Positions 38,815-47,954 are shown, numbered from the stretch's first letter. The stretch is DNA of 64,000 nucleotides from Planococcus citri (GCF_950023065.1 NC_088679.1:38316001-38380000); one strand, 5' to 3'. Notes: a model not told the origin generated them from the letters alone. Numbers and translations: made by a program.

Positions 38815-40298
38815 AAAAACAACAATTTCATGGATAGGTCGGCAGTTTTGCTGATGAATCCGAATTTTTAAAATAGTGAAAGAGAGGGGAGGGAGGTATA
38901 ATCCATATGGGTATTGACATTCATTTGAATTCGCCTTTTCCAACGCCTTTCCATCCGCTTCAATTTTGAAAAAATTGAAAAATTATGAAAATATTTACTG
39001 ACAAAGAGTTCGAAACATTTGCGTATTTTTGGATATTTGACTACTTGGTGCCACCCAATGGCTTCATTTTTTTCAAAATTGGAGGACTAGGGGTTTGATA
39101 GGAAATGATTGTGATTACTGTGCTACACCATGTACCTATGTAGTAAAAGGATTTGACATAGGTAATTTTTGATTCGAGTTGGAATAAAGTACCTAACAAG
39201 ATGATCATAATATATTTAATTATCCATTAAGTAATGTAATTTCTTACCGAAATTTTTTTTTTTTTCAATTTCATCGATTCGGATTTTTAAAAAGAAAATA
39301 AATAAATAAATAAGGAAAAATTGTCGAAAACCTGTACAAATACAGCGAACACTTTTTATTCCATAATATTTCCTTCGCATTCGAAAAAAAAAACTTTGAA
39401 GGAAACTAAAAATATGGAAATCATCACAACCCTTTGTGGAGGAAACGGAAGTAATAATAAAAATGGTCATATGCTGACTACCTCGTTTCACACTTATGCA
39501 TAGAAATACCACGCCCATCACTTCACACTGTAAAGTATGAGAAACCTTTCATGATGTAGACTTTTCTATTCCGAATAGAACGTGTCGAGTAATTCGATTG
39601 GCTTGTGGAGGAGATGGAAAAAGTGATACGTAGACGAGACTTTGTGACAAGAAAAAATACACTGATAAGAATCGCATGACGCTGAATAATATTGCAAAGT
39701 TGTAGGTATAGCTTTCAACATGAAATATATAAATTATTCGGCGAGCTTCAAGTTCACATTTGGAACATTTACTTGAAGCTACGAGCTACGACTTTATACT
39801 CAAGCCGGACGACTAATGTTCTTTTAATTCGTTGATATTTTCATCGCTGAGCTAGAATTTATTGTGCTGTGGAAACTTTCAAAACACGTTTGACGTTTCA
39901 GATACCTTTGAATAATATGTATATTTACTTACCTAGTCTTTATTTTCGTATTCTGTTGAAATAACAAAAATGCTTTACAGGAGTAGGTATAATTCGAGGT
40001 ATCTGATACAGATTTATATAGGTATACCTACGTACTACGGTACTAGTACGTTTTTTTTCTCTTAAAAATTTACCTTCCAAGTGTAATGTAGGTCAAGATT
40101 GTGTGTTTTTTTTGTGTTTGAAATGTCGTCTGGTAATTTGACCGGCATTTTGTTTCGTAAGAGAAATGTACTCGAGCACAGATGTGGTACACATAGATAC
40201 CAGGAAAAACGGTGTTGAAAAGTCCATTTGAGTGTCTGAATGTTAAGAAATCATATGAGATGTGTACAATGTTACTCAACAACTAGTCGTAGGTAAAT
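38815..40298. other. Non-coding, no gene recognised
   Basis: AT-rich sequence downstream of the minus-strand secreted-protein gene. Only short frames. An insect-like GTAGGTA/TACCTAC word cluster lies around 39985-40045. Confidence 0.5.
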
Positions 40299-40308
40299 TT
40301 TATTTATT
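40299..40308 (-). terminator. Polyadenylation signal candidate for the secreted-protein gene
   Basis: On the minus strand this reads two overlapping AATAAA hexamers, about 125-135 bp beyond the stop codon of the 40433-40825 reading frame. Position and motif fit a 3' UTR end. No transcript data are available. Confidence 0.5.
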
Positions 40309-40432
40309 CGTATTCTGTATAAAACTTATTACGTGCCTACGAGGTATTTTGGTCACTATCGTGCAATTACTACTACTCGAATATTGTTTAAGTACTATTA
40401 CAAGTACCTATAGGTACTTAATTGATTTTTTT

Positions 40433-40825
40433 TCAACAAAAAACTTTTTCAAACTTAAGCTTTAGAAAGTTACCCGAAACAGTGTAACATTTCTTCACCG
40501 GTTGACAAAACGTTTCGCTCAATGCAATCGATAGTTGATTGGGACGCCATCGGTATTGTAAGCTGAGCGAGATATTGGTTGCAGTACGTGGAATAGTCAA
40601 GGTTTTCGTGGCCCCAGGTGGAAAGTTTTCGTTCAATTCAATCTTACGTTCGCCATCTAATCCATATCCCATCAAAAAGTCAACCGCGTAATGTGCGCTA
40701 TTATTCACAAACACGAAACCGTCATCAGTTGCAGTATTAAATGTACACAGTTCTTGCTCTTGATTAGCGAATACGACACCTATTATCACCACAATAGTAA
40801 TACCGACAAACGTTATCAGTTTCAT
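40433..40825 (-). CDS. Small secreted protein of unknown function (130 aa)
   Basis: Residues 1-20 form a classic signal peptide: Met-Lys-Leu, a hydrophobic Ile/Val core and Ala before a likely cleavage site at VFA/NQ. The mature part of about 110 residues has four cysteines (C27, C107, C113, C130), enough for two disulfides, and two N-glycosylation sequons (N41-N-S, N84-I-S). The alternating hydrophobic pattern suggests a beta-rich fold. The start is favoured by AAA before the ATG, a good insect context. It is the only host-like frame in the window with convincing composition, it appears intronless, and overlapping AATAAA signals follow 125 bp downstream. I do not recognise the family. A salivary, cuticular or immune secreted protein are all possible. 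Confidence 0.7.
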   Translation of the reverse strand: MKLITFVGITIVVIIGVVFANQEQELCTFNTATDDGFVFVNNSAHYAVDFLMGYGLDGERKIELNENFPPGATKTLTIPRTATNISLSLQYRWRPNQLSIALSETFCQPVKKCYTVSGNFLKLKFEKVFC

Positions 40826-42945
40826 TTTAATCTAGCTTTCATTTAAATGCGAATGTTCAATAGTTACGTGCTCGTAAACAAGACTTAATTACGACTAGAT
40901 GCGAGTATTAAACTTGAACTATAATCGTATTTTTATGACTTTTTAATGAACTAATCTAATGCGCTTTAAAGGTTATCGTCGATCATTTACGTGGTTTACA
41001 CGCGTTTATTTTTACAAATTTCTATGATAATTTACTTGCTGGGAAGCAATCTCATCACATGATCAATGTCGATGATTATGGTGAACGGAAACACACGTAA
41101 CAAGGTATCTAAAGCTCGTCATTACCTTTTTAAATGGCTGGTATGTAGGTAAAGGAATGGGCCCGAGTAATATTTATTTCATTTGATCATTAGGTAATGG
41201 TAAATTGTCCAATAACTAATGGACAGCTACATGAATATTGAAAATGGCTGTTTGAAAGTTTTCATCATTCGAAATTTCGAAATGCATCTCAGAGGTACCT
41301 ATACCTACTGAATATTTGAAGAATTTTTTATAATTCTATTTACCACCCATTTCATTGTATGTGCCTATTATTTCTTATGCGGAGACTAGTTTAGATGAAA
41401 AATTAATTGAATCTACCTACCAATAATGATGAAATTATTTATAAGAAAATAATTCTTGTATTTATGCGAGTGCTTAGTTACTTATTCAATGCTTTATTTT
41501 TATAATAGACATAACGCACGTACAACCTTTTGACTCAAACTATTTCTAAATTGAATTTTCTTTTGTTGCAGGTAAGTGGAATTATATAGCAGTCGAAAGG
41601 CCTGATACGAGTAAGAATTTTTTTTCTTTGATGTGTATACGACACGATGGCACGCTGAGTTGGCGTAAGACGTAGGTGGTAAATTTTATGGTCATTTTAC
41701 ACTTTATGAACTCACGCGAATTTAATCATCAAATTTATCAGTCGAGTTATTTAGTTTAGAATGAAGGTGAAATGAAATTCGTCTCTAGTGCCGTTTCGGT
41801 GCCACTCAAAATGGGCATTGTTATGTCTTTGGGTAGAAATAAATCCGGTATATATGCTCGTATTGCTTGTATAGTGTTGAACTGCTGGGTAGTCAATTAC
41901 ATATAGGGATTTTTCAAAGTAGCATGATTCTTAGTTAATTGGATTGGATAAAGCTGGGAGAAAAATTTTATTCACGAAAAAAAGCAACGATGAAATGTCG
42001 CTTTTGTCTTGAAAGTGTTCTTCGTTTGTAGCGCCAAACATATTGAAAGTTTTTAGAAAATTTCTGTCTGTATAAATGTTCGACAACAAGAATACTTCAT
42101 CGTTTCCCGACGAGTACATTCACTTTGCTTAATGAAAGTTTGAAAACTATGGAAAGATTAAAGATTAGAAAAGATTGATGGTGCGCGCGGTTCAGCTCCA
42201 GACGCACAAAACTGTGGGGAAATATAATGATGGATGTTTTTATTTTTGTTTCACTCACTGCTCTACACATTCGATTATAAAAAGGTTTACGTTATCGGCT
42301 GAGATTATATTATCGAGATGTCAATATTGTTCGATTTTTTACGTACCTGGGTAGCCAAAGGTTTCCTTTTAATTTAATCAAACCTTCTATTTGAAAATTC
42401 ATACCCGCGGTTTCATTCGGAGCTCTTTTATTGAGCGTGAATGAGGTAAGAAGGAAGGGGTGAGGATAATGAGAAGACTTCGTCATTATTTAATTCATTT
42501 TTTAGAACGAGAAAAATTTGAGAAATATATAAGTCCGATATCGATGAAAATCATTGCAAATCTTGTTTTGTCCCTTCAATTCCTTGTTCCCTCTTTCCTC
42601 TCGTTCCGTAGATGTCACAGTTTCAATTATATATTTTTTCTGATTCTCATAATTATGAGGTTCTTGATAAAACAGATGGGTTATCAATACGCTTGATTTT
42701 CAATTTAAAGAATATTCTAGACAATTTTCATTTTCCTCCATTTCGTTCAGAATGACATGTATATTTATTCTAGACTCATTTTAGAAGAAATTTGCTGTAA
42801 ATTAATATTGTTCTGCTCTTTTTTTTGCGCTAAGATCATTATTTTCCCAGATAGTCAAAAACTCATTTTGGAGAAGAGGGAGGGGTCAAAATGCACGACT
42901 AAGGGAACACAAATTTGGGATAGTGGGACACCAGTACCCGTATTT
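40826..42945. other. Non-coding, contains a recursive-splice-like site
   Basis: Upstream side of the minus-strand gene and left flank of the LTR element. No clear TATA/initiator pair was found for the minus-strand gene. Frames are short. The notable item is the fused acceptor/donor at 41541-41577 on the plus strand. Confidence 0.5.
41541..41577 (+). promoter_or_regulatory. Candidate recursive (ratchet) splice site
   Basis: A pyrimidine-rich tract ends in GCAG at 41571 and is followed at once by GTAAGT (41572-41577), the consensus donor. A CTAAA branch-point-like word lies upstream (41546-41550). A strong acceptor fused to a strong donor with no exon between is the hallmark of recursive splice sites in long insect introns. 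The similar plus-strand site near 316-363 supports, but does not prove, that a large intron covers the region. Confidence 0.5.
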
Positions 42946-42950
42946 GTTTT
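42946..42950. repeat. Target-site duplication (left) of LTR element
   Basis: GTTTT immediately before the 5' LTR, repeated at 50488-50492. It is short and T-rich, so the exact length (4-5 bp) is uncertain. Confidence 0.7.
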
Positions 42951-43052
42951 TGTAGTGACAGATTATATAACCTACATTATAAAATTTACCTGGTTGAACA
43001 ATATAGGTCATCATGATACAGCTACCTTAATTTTTACCAAAACATCCTTTCT

Positions 43053-43490
43053 CATGTTAATTCCCATAAGAACTCATTTATCATCTCATATATCTAATTG
43101 TATGTTAATTTCCATAAGAGCTCCATTATCATCTCATATACCTATTTGTATGTTAATTTCCATAAGAGCTCCTTTATCACCATATATTTACTTGTATATT
43201 ATTTTCCATAAGAGCTACTTTATCACCATATATCTGCTTGTATGTTATTTTCCATAAGAACTCTTTTATCATCATATACCTACTTGTATGTTATATTCCA
43301 TAAGAACCCTTTTATCATCTCATACAGCTACCTGTATGTTATTTACTATAAGAACTCTTATATCTATTTGTATGTTAATTTCCATAAGAGCTCCATTATC
43401 ATCTCATATATCTACTTGCATGGTATTTTCCATAAGAACTCTTTTATCATCTCATATAGCTACTTGTATGTTATTTTACATAAGGACACT
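43053..43490 (+). repeat. U3 tandem array, about ten 46-48-bp units
   Basis: Units start with TATGTTATTTTCCATAAGA-like sequence followed by a CTCNTTTATCATCTCATAT-like half. One unit is shortened to about 36 bp. The same array is in the 3' LTR. It lies directly upstream of the TATA box, where multimerised activator or insulator sites would be expected. The factor is unknown. Frames of 80-160 codons across it are by-products. Confidence 0.93.
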
Positions 43491-43513
43491 GTTATTAGGT
43501 ACTAGTATTTTAG

Positions 43514-43550
43514 TATATAAGCTCAAGCAAACCTAGTAACAGTATTCAGT
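43514..43550 (+). promoter_or_regulatory. LTR core promoter: TATATAA plus TCAGT initiator
   Basis: TATATAA at 43514-43520 and the insect initiator TCAGT at 43546-43550 are about 34 bp apart (first T to the initiator A), slightly longer than the usual spacing. Transcription would start near 43548, dividing U3 from R. Confidence 0.7.
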
Positions 43551-43661
43551 TCTCTTCCAAGCTTCATTGGAATAACTTATAAGAAACACTTCTGTTTCAA
43601 CTTGTAAATATTCTTTTAAAGTATTTAAAAGTGTTATTAAATGTTTTAAAGTGTAAAAGTG

Positions 43662-43667
43662 AATAAA
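43662..43667 (+). terminator. AATAAA in the 5' LTR
   Basis: The hexamer lies about 115 bp after the proposed start site, so R would be longer than this distance if it is used. The equivalent copy in the 3' LTR is 50442-50447. Confidence 0.6.
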
Positions 43668-43710
43668 ACATTTTTCTTTAAACTGAATCGTTAAATCTGT
43701 CACCACAAAA

Positions 43711-43722
43711 TGGCGCCCGGAC
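43711..43722 (+). other. Primer-binding site, tRNA-Lys type
   Basis: TGGCGCCCGGAC begins three bases after the LTR. TGGCGCCCG is the complement of a tRNA-Lys 3' end, and 11 of 12 positions fit the Lys(UUU) type known from other retroelements. The match then runs out into the 20-bp leader repeat. Confidence 0.8.
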
Positions 43723-43800
43723 TTTTCGAACAACACCTGGACTCTTGAAACAACATCCAGACTTTTCAAACAACACCCAAACATTTCAAACAACACCTGG
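43721..43800 (+). repeat. Four 20-bp tandem repeats in the leader, fused to the primer-binding site
   Basis: Four consecutive units of exactly 20 bp resemble ACTTTTCAAACAACACCTGG, beginning inside the primer-binding site. More diverged and longer units continue to about 43870. The period is not a multiple of three, which argues against a coding role. It may be an RNA signal such as packaging, or slippage. Confidence 0.9.
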
Positions 43801-43842
43801 ACTTGCAAAATTTCAAAAAAATGGACTTTTTCAAAACAACAA

Positions 43843-44073
43843 ATGGACTTGGAAAAATTCAAAGAAATCAAGCAATACCTGGACTTTAAAAATTTAGCAA
43901 CACTGGGACTAACGGAATCTTCAAACATCACTTGGACTTGGGAAAATTCAAGAAATCCAAATCCAGAGTATAACATCACAACTATGGTAAAAAAGTATCA
44001 AATTGGTAAAATTCTGAACCTACTCATTTTTTTCAATTTTTTTTCTTCTATGTATTATAACTATTGTAATTAG
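43843..44073 (+). CDS. Leader ORF (76 codons), candidate shared first coding exon
   Basis: The ATG has a good context (A at -3, G at +4). The first 48 codons run to a donor-like ATG/GTAAAA junction (43986/43987). Beyond that the frame becomes Phe/Tyr-rich and resembles intron. If spliced there, the exon ends in phase 0, and all three downstream acceptors continue in phase. It may be a remnant of the gag start or a genuine leader. No domain is recognised. Three short upstream ATG frames (43640, 43710, 43821) precede it in the transcript, which weakens the case for efficient use. Confidence 0.4.
   Translation: MDLEKFKEIKQYLDFKNLATLGLTESSNITWTWENSRNPNPEYNITTMVKKYQIGKILNLLIFFNFFSSMYYNYCN
43984..43992 (+). 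promoter_or_regulatory. Candidate 5' splice donor of subgenomic mRNAs
   Basis: ATG/GTAAAA with the cut after 43986. It matches the core donor but lacks G at +5, so it is moderate. A second GTAAAA at 44006 would be out of phase with the downstream ORFs. An acceptor-like tract ending in ATAG at 44103 also lies downstream. Confidence 0.4.
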
Positions 44074-44190
44074 TTTATTTGCTTTTTTAACTTATATGCA
44101 TAGACATAACTATCCAAACAAATTTATTGTCAAAAAGTGACAATATAACAGAGAACGAATTAAAAACGAAAACTATAACAAAAACAATAA

Positions 44191-46119
44191 TTGATCCCTA
44201 TACAACACAAGTATGACATTACTCTTAACAGACATAGACTAGATATTTATGAAAACCTTTCAACTCAAGAAAAATTTTTGGCACAAACACTTTTACAAAA
44301 ATATTTACATCTTTTTTCTACGGACCCATTGAACATAGAAAAAGCAAATGTCCCAGATTATACTCTTCGACTTAAAGATAATACACCAGTAATGTCTCGA
44401 GGTTATAAATTATCACCCCCAGAACGAAGAGAAATAAATAGACAAATCAAAGCTATGTTGGATGCAGGAATTTTGGAGAGATCCACCTCTCACTACTGTT
44501 CCCCAGCCTTCTTATTAAAAAAACCAGATGGTTCCTATCGATTTTTATGTAACTTTCAAAAAATTAATGAAAAATTATTACCCGATCATAATTCGGTTCC
44601 ACGAATTAATAACATCTTTTTGGCTTTAGAAGGTTCTACCCACTTTGTTACACTTGATTGTAATTCAGGTTTTCATCAACTCCCATTAGCACCAGAGAGT
44701 CGCTACTTAACTACAATCATAGTTGATAATCAATTGTATCAATTTACAAGACTTCCGCAAGGCCTTATGCTATCACCAGCAGCCTTTAGCAAAACTATTA
44801 ACACTGAATTTTCTGACTTGCTATATGAAATTCTAGTAGCATACATCGATGATTTATGCGTTTTTGGAAAAACTTTCAAAGAAACATTACAAAATTTAGA
44901 AAAAACTTTACAACGATTAGATAAATTGAATCTCAGACTAAAAACTACTAAGTGTAAATTTTTTTACCCTGAAGTAAATTTATTAGGCCATAAAATTGAT
45001 GGATCAAAAATAAAACCAATAGAAAAAAATATAGAAGTCATTAAAAAACTTGTTCCACCAAAAACAGTTACTGGAATTCGACAATTTCTAGGAGTATGTT
45101 CCCACTATCGAAAATTCATTAAAAATTTCTCAAAAATTGCAAACCCATTAACAAACCTAACTAAGGGAGACCCACCAAAAAAATCAAAAATCAATTGGGG
45201 AAAAGAAGAAGAAGACGCTTTTCTAACACTGAAAAATCACCTCCTTTCAGACCCAGTACTTACTATTTATAATGAAAACAGAGAGACTATTGTCGAATGC
45301 GACGCTTCAAACATTGCAATAGGAGGAGTTCTCTCGCAAAAAATTAGTGAAACAAACAAGTTTCATCCAGTAGCATTTTTTAGCAAAAAACTTCAACCAA
45401 GGCAAAAACAATATTGCACATACGACTTAGAAATGATGGCTTTAGTTGAAACCATCACACATTTTCGAGAATACCTTTTTGGCAAACATTTTACGGTTTA
45501 TACTGACCATGCCCCCCTTGTACACTATAGAAATATGAAAGAACCAAACTCTAGACTAGGAAGAATGATTCTTAAATTATCAGAATTCGACTTTACAATC
45601 ATTCATAAAGCAGGAAAACAAAATGTGGTCCCAGATTTTTTAAGTCGCATAGAAGTGAATAACATTAATGCATCCCAGAACATCAAAACAGAACAACTCA
45701 AGGATACCTTTTGTAAAAATATAATCCTAGCCCTTCAAAATAAATTACACCTTACAAGTATACCATCCCAGCATAAAAGCAAATACTCCAGAATGAGCAG
45801 ACGATATGCTCTCACCAAAGATGAAATTTTGATCTATAAGCAAGGCGAAAAGCAACTAACAGTCATCCCTCGCCACCTAGTTCAAAAATTGATATTCTCT
45901 TATCATGACGATCCACTCACTGGAGGTCATCTAGGGATAAGAAAAACAACAGAAAAAATCCAGAACAAATATTATTGGCTTGGCCTCACATCAGATATTG
46001 AGCATTACATCAAGAGTTGCGAACCATGTCAACTTTTAAAACGAGATAAACAGAAAAAAGGAGGACTTTTACAGCCCAAATTAATTGATGAATGTGACCT
46101 GCTACTTCATCTTGGATGA
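44191..46119 (+). CDS. pol: Pol: reverse transcriptase, RNase H and integrase zinc finger (642 codons)
   Basis: It copies element RNA into DNA. Residues about 50-270 are RT, with catalytic D156 and the YIDD box (D220, D221). RNase H follows (about 365-485) with D371, E414, D439 and D482 present. The integrase HHCC finger is H572, H580, C610, C613. The frame opens straight after a TAA with TTG, and the first ATG is codon 68, so it has no normal start. Usually it would be made by frameshifting or readthrough from gag, which is absent here. No protease motif precedes RT. The frame ends at TGA 46117-46119, just before the integrase catalytic core, which continues in another frame. Confidence 0.93.
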   Translation: MIPIQHKYDITLNRHRLDIYENLSTQEKFLAQTLLQKYLHLFSTDPLNIEKANVPDYTLRLKDNTPVMSRGYKLSPPERREINRQIKAMLDAGILERSTSHYCSPAFLLKKPDGSYRFLCNFQKINEKLLPDHNSVPRINNIFLALEGSTHFVTLDCNSGFHQLPLAPESRYLTTIIVDNQLYQFTRLPQGLMLSPAAFSKTINTEFSDLLYEILVAYIDDLCVFGKTFKETLQNLEKTLQRLDKLNLRLKTTKCKFFYPEVNLLGHKIDGSKIKPIEKNIEVIKKLVPPKTVTGIRQFLGVCSHYRKFIKNFSKIANPLTNLTKGDPPKKSKINWGKEEEDAFLTLKNHLLSDPVLTIYNENRETIVECDASNIAIGGVLSQKISETNKFHPVAFFSKKLQPRQKQYCTYDLEMMALVETITHFREYLFGKHFTVYTDHAPLVHYRNMKEPNSRLGRMILKLSEFDFTIIHKAGKQNVVPDFLSRIEVNNINASQNIKTEQLKDTFCKNIILALQNKLHLTSIPSQHKSKYSRMSRRYALTKDEILIYKQGEKQLTVIPRHLVQKLIFSYHDDPLTGGHLGIRKTTEKIQNKYYWLGLTSDIEHYIKSCEPCQLLKRDKQKKGGLLQPKLIDECDLLLHLG

Positions 46120-46950
46120 AATATACTTTCTTGGTCAACTCACTAAAAGTGAGAATACAACACATATTCTGGTTGGCACCTGCAGGGCCACCAAATATGC
46201 ATCTGACATTGCAAATAACAGTGCGAATTCCAAAAAAGTTATAAGTTTCATTATGCAAATTATATGCACCACAGTGGCCCAAGGAAAACCTCCTATGACA
46301 ACGGTTATCATTTTTTCATTCTTCACAAAAATGACATGAAAATGATTTTCAGTACCCCAAAATCAAGGGGACATTGAAAAATTCAATTAGACATTAATAA
46401 ATATTTTATAATTTTGTATAAAAGTACTGGGTTACATTATTGAAATAATATGTATAACCCCAGTATCTAGATATAGCTAGCTAACATCCTACTTCTTTGT
46501 GTTTGAAAGAGAACATAATCTTCCTTTCAACAATGCCCTGACCTTACAAACAGGAGAAAACAAGGATAGGATGGACAGATTGACAGAAATAATTGAAATA
46601 AGAGAAAAAATTACTAGGCCTTATATGTTAAAACAATAGGAAGAACAATCAATACTACCTATGACAAGAGTCATCTAGAAATTTCAGTCACTAGAAAGGT
46701 GATTTAGAATTCAAAAACTCCTCAGAAAGGAAATTTTTCGCCAAAAATTCAACGGACGCGTTCGAATTTTAGAAAAATTTTCCCATTGAACTATAAAATT
46801 CAATACGAGGACGGATTGAAACAAGGAAAAACTGAAATAGTACATGTACGAAGATTAAAGAAATTTAATCAAAGAATACCAAGGACCAAGAAAGCAAACA
46901 AGCAGAGAAACTTGATATCTTCAGAAGTGAGCAAAATAACCAACCAATAA
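46085..46950 (+). pseudogene. Degenerate integrase core and C-terminal domain
   Basis: In the frame shifted relative to pol (46085-46339) typical integrase-core landmarks remain, such as a GQLTKS-like turn, ILV, TKY and QGKPP. The position where the second catalytic Asp belongs appears hydrophobic. The first Asp cannot be placed with confidence, and the part that would hold the catalytic Glu is not recognisable (46340-46500). Core-distal sequence resumes in the same frame at 46502-46639, ending at a TAG. The C-terminal beta domain (a TEIVHVRRLKKF-like motif) lies at 46774-46950 in another frame. With frame changes, an internal stop and lost catalytic residues, this copy cannot make a working integrase. 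Confidence 0.8.
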
Positions 46951-47184
46951 AAACAATCTTGTTAAAGAGAATTTACCATCAATATTGGTGGATAATAACC
47001 CCCCTCCTCAGTTAAAATTTGCTGAAAGTGTCAAATTCTCACATACTTTGCCAAGAAATCATTTTTTTCTATAAAATTACGAAAATTTTTGACTTAACTA
47101 ACCTTTCTTTTTTTTTACCAATTAGTATACACCTGTTGAGTACACATTATCCATCATCTACTTTATTTAGAGAAATCAAAAGAC

Positions 47185-47204
47185 TAATATTTTCTTATAT
47201 TTAG
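47185..47204 (+). promoter_or_regulatory. 3' splice acceptor directly before ORF A
   Basis: A T-rich tract ends in TTTAG at 47204, and the ATG of ORF A starts at 47205. There is no 5' UTR between acceptor and start codon. Confidence 0.6.
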
Positions 47205-47522
47205 ATGGAGAAATTATCTATCAAGTGTAAACACCATATCATGTCAATGGTATATTATTACCTCCAGGAAGGTACCAATATAATGGCATTTGTGACCAAT
47301 AAAACAGAATGGGATTTAACCAAGGAAATGAGAATTATACCACATGGACCAATCGATAAATCCCCATCTGATGAATTATTAAACATGGAATCTTTCTTTA
47401 ATCGTCTATTTTATATCTTAGATTTAGAAGCTGATGTATATTTCCTACCTGTCACAAACAGTCAATATTACGATGTTATAATATCCAACTACCCTATCAT
47501 ACCAGAAAATTACAAAATATAA
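47205..47522 (+). CDS. ORF A: small accessory protein of unknown function (105 aa)
   Basis: An intact frame in the element's pol-env interval. Its central segment RIIPHGPIDKSPSDEL matches ORF B (RIIPQGPLDKFPSDEL), and similarity extends over most of the length, including a K/C...H.M start, a Trp after the VTNK-like stretch, a VYF motif and a YDVI motif near the end. That two diverged copies both stay open suggests selection on a real globular protein. There is no signal peptide, membrane segment or cysteine cluster. Its start sits on a splice acceptor, so expression from a spliced mRNA is likely. I recognise no family. A regulatory or host-interaction role is only a guess from position. Confidence 0.7.
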   Translation: MEKLSIKCKHHIMSMVYYYLQEGTNIMAFVTNKTEWDLTKEMRIIPHGPIDKSPSDELLNMESFFNRLFYILDLEADVYFLPVTNSQYYDVIISNYPIIPENYKI

Positions 47523-47542
47523 AAAAAAAAAAAAAAAAAAAA
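47521..47542 (+). repeat. 22-nt poly(A) tract overlapping the ORF A stop codon
   Basis: The TAA stop begins at 47520 and runs straight into 22 consecutive A. This could be replication slippage or the trace of a captured polyadenylated mRNA. Confidence 0.95.
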
Positions 47543-47579
47543 CTTTTCAACTCTATTCATTTTACTCTCTTCAACAAAT

Positions 47580-47598
47580 TCATTATATTCTGTTTTAG
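47580..47598 (+). promoter_or_regulatory. 3' splice acceptor directly before ORF B
   Basis: A pyrimidine-rich tract ends in TTTTAG at 47598, with the ORF B ATG at 47599. The arrangement is the same as for ORF A. Confidence 0.65.
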
Positions 47599-47928
47599 AT
47601 GGTGAAAATTTTTAATATCTCAAAAACTTGCAAAAAACACATGATGGTAATGACATCATTTTTTTTAATGGAGAGGGTAGAAACCATGGTCTTTTGTACA
47701 GACAAAATAGCCTGGAATCATTTAACGAATGTACGAATAATACCACAAGGCCCATTGGATAAATTCCCCAGTGATGAGTTAGAAATCATCAAGGAATTAT
47801 TTTATGAAATATTTCGTCTTTTAGAAATTAATATTCACGTATATTTTAGACAAATACCACATACTGTTTATTGTTACGATGTAATTTTATCAAAAATACC
47901 TGTCAATATTGATGAATTACTTTTATAA
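47599..47928 (+). CDS. ORF B: paralogue of ORF A (109 aa), unknown function
   Basis: It is related to ORF A across the length, strongest in the RIIPxGPxDKxPSDEL block (residues about 46-61) and in the VYF and YDVI motifs. By eye, well under two thirds of residues are identical, so the duplication is much older than this insertion. Each copy carries its own upstream splice acceptor, so the duplicated unit was acceptor plus ORF. No known domain, signal peptide or transmembrane segment is visible. It lies about 40 bp upstream of the env acceptor. Function is unknown. Conservation in other copies of the element would decide whether it is a true gene. Confidence 0.7.
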   Translation: MVKIFNISKTCKKHMMVMTSFFLMERVETMVFCTDKIAWNHLTNVRIIPQGPLDKFPSDELEIIKELFYEIFRLLEINIHVYFRQIPHTVYCYDVILSKIPVNIDELLL

Positions 47929-47954
47929 AATTATCACATTACCTATTTTTAACA

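Larger units (their letters stand above)
42951..43707 (+). repeat. 5' LTR (757 bp)
   Basis: It starts TGTAGTGACAGATT and ends AATCTGTCACCACA, an imperfect 14-bp terminal inverted repeat with one mismatch and the usual TG...CA. Against the 3' LTR it shows a C/G difference near 42999, a C/T difference near 43419 and lacks one T after 43021. It contains the U3 tandem array, TATA/initiator and AATAAA. Confidence 0.97.

Noticed and set aside
43053..43490. CRISPR-like look of regularly repeated units
   Set aside because: The units are contiguous tandem repeats without unique spacers, inside an LTR of a eukaryotic retroelement.
42757..43505. Frames of 80-166 codons across the 5' LTR (and the equivalents at 49792-50316)
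   Set aside because: They are translations of the U3 tandem array with repetitive peptide patterns and no independent support.
43533..43979. 148-codon minus-strand frame over the LTR end and leader
   Set aside because: Antisense shadow of the R/U5 region and 20-bp leader repeats. Its repeated peptide words mirror the DNA repeat.
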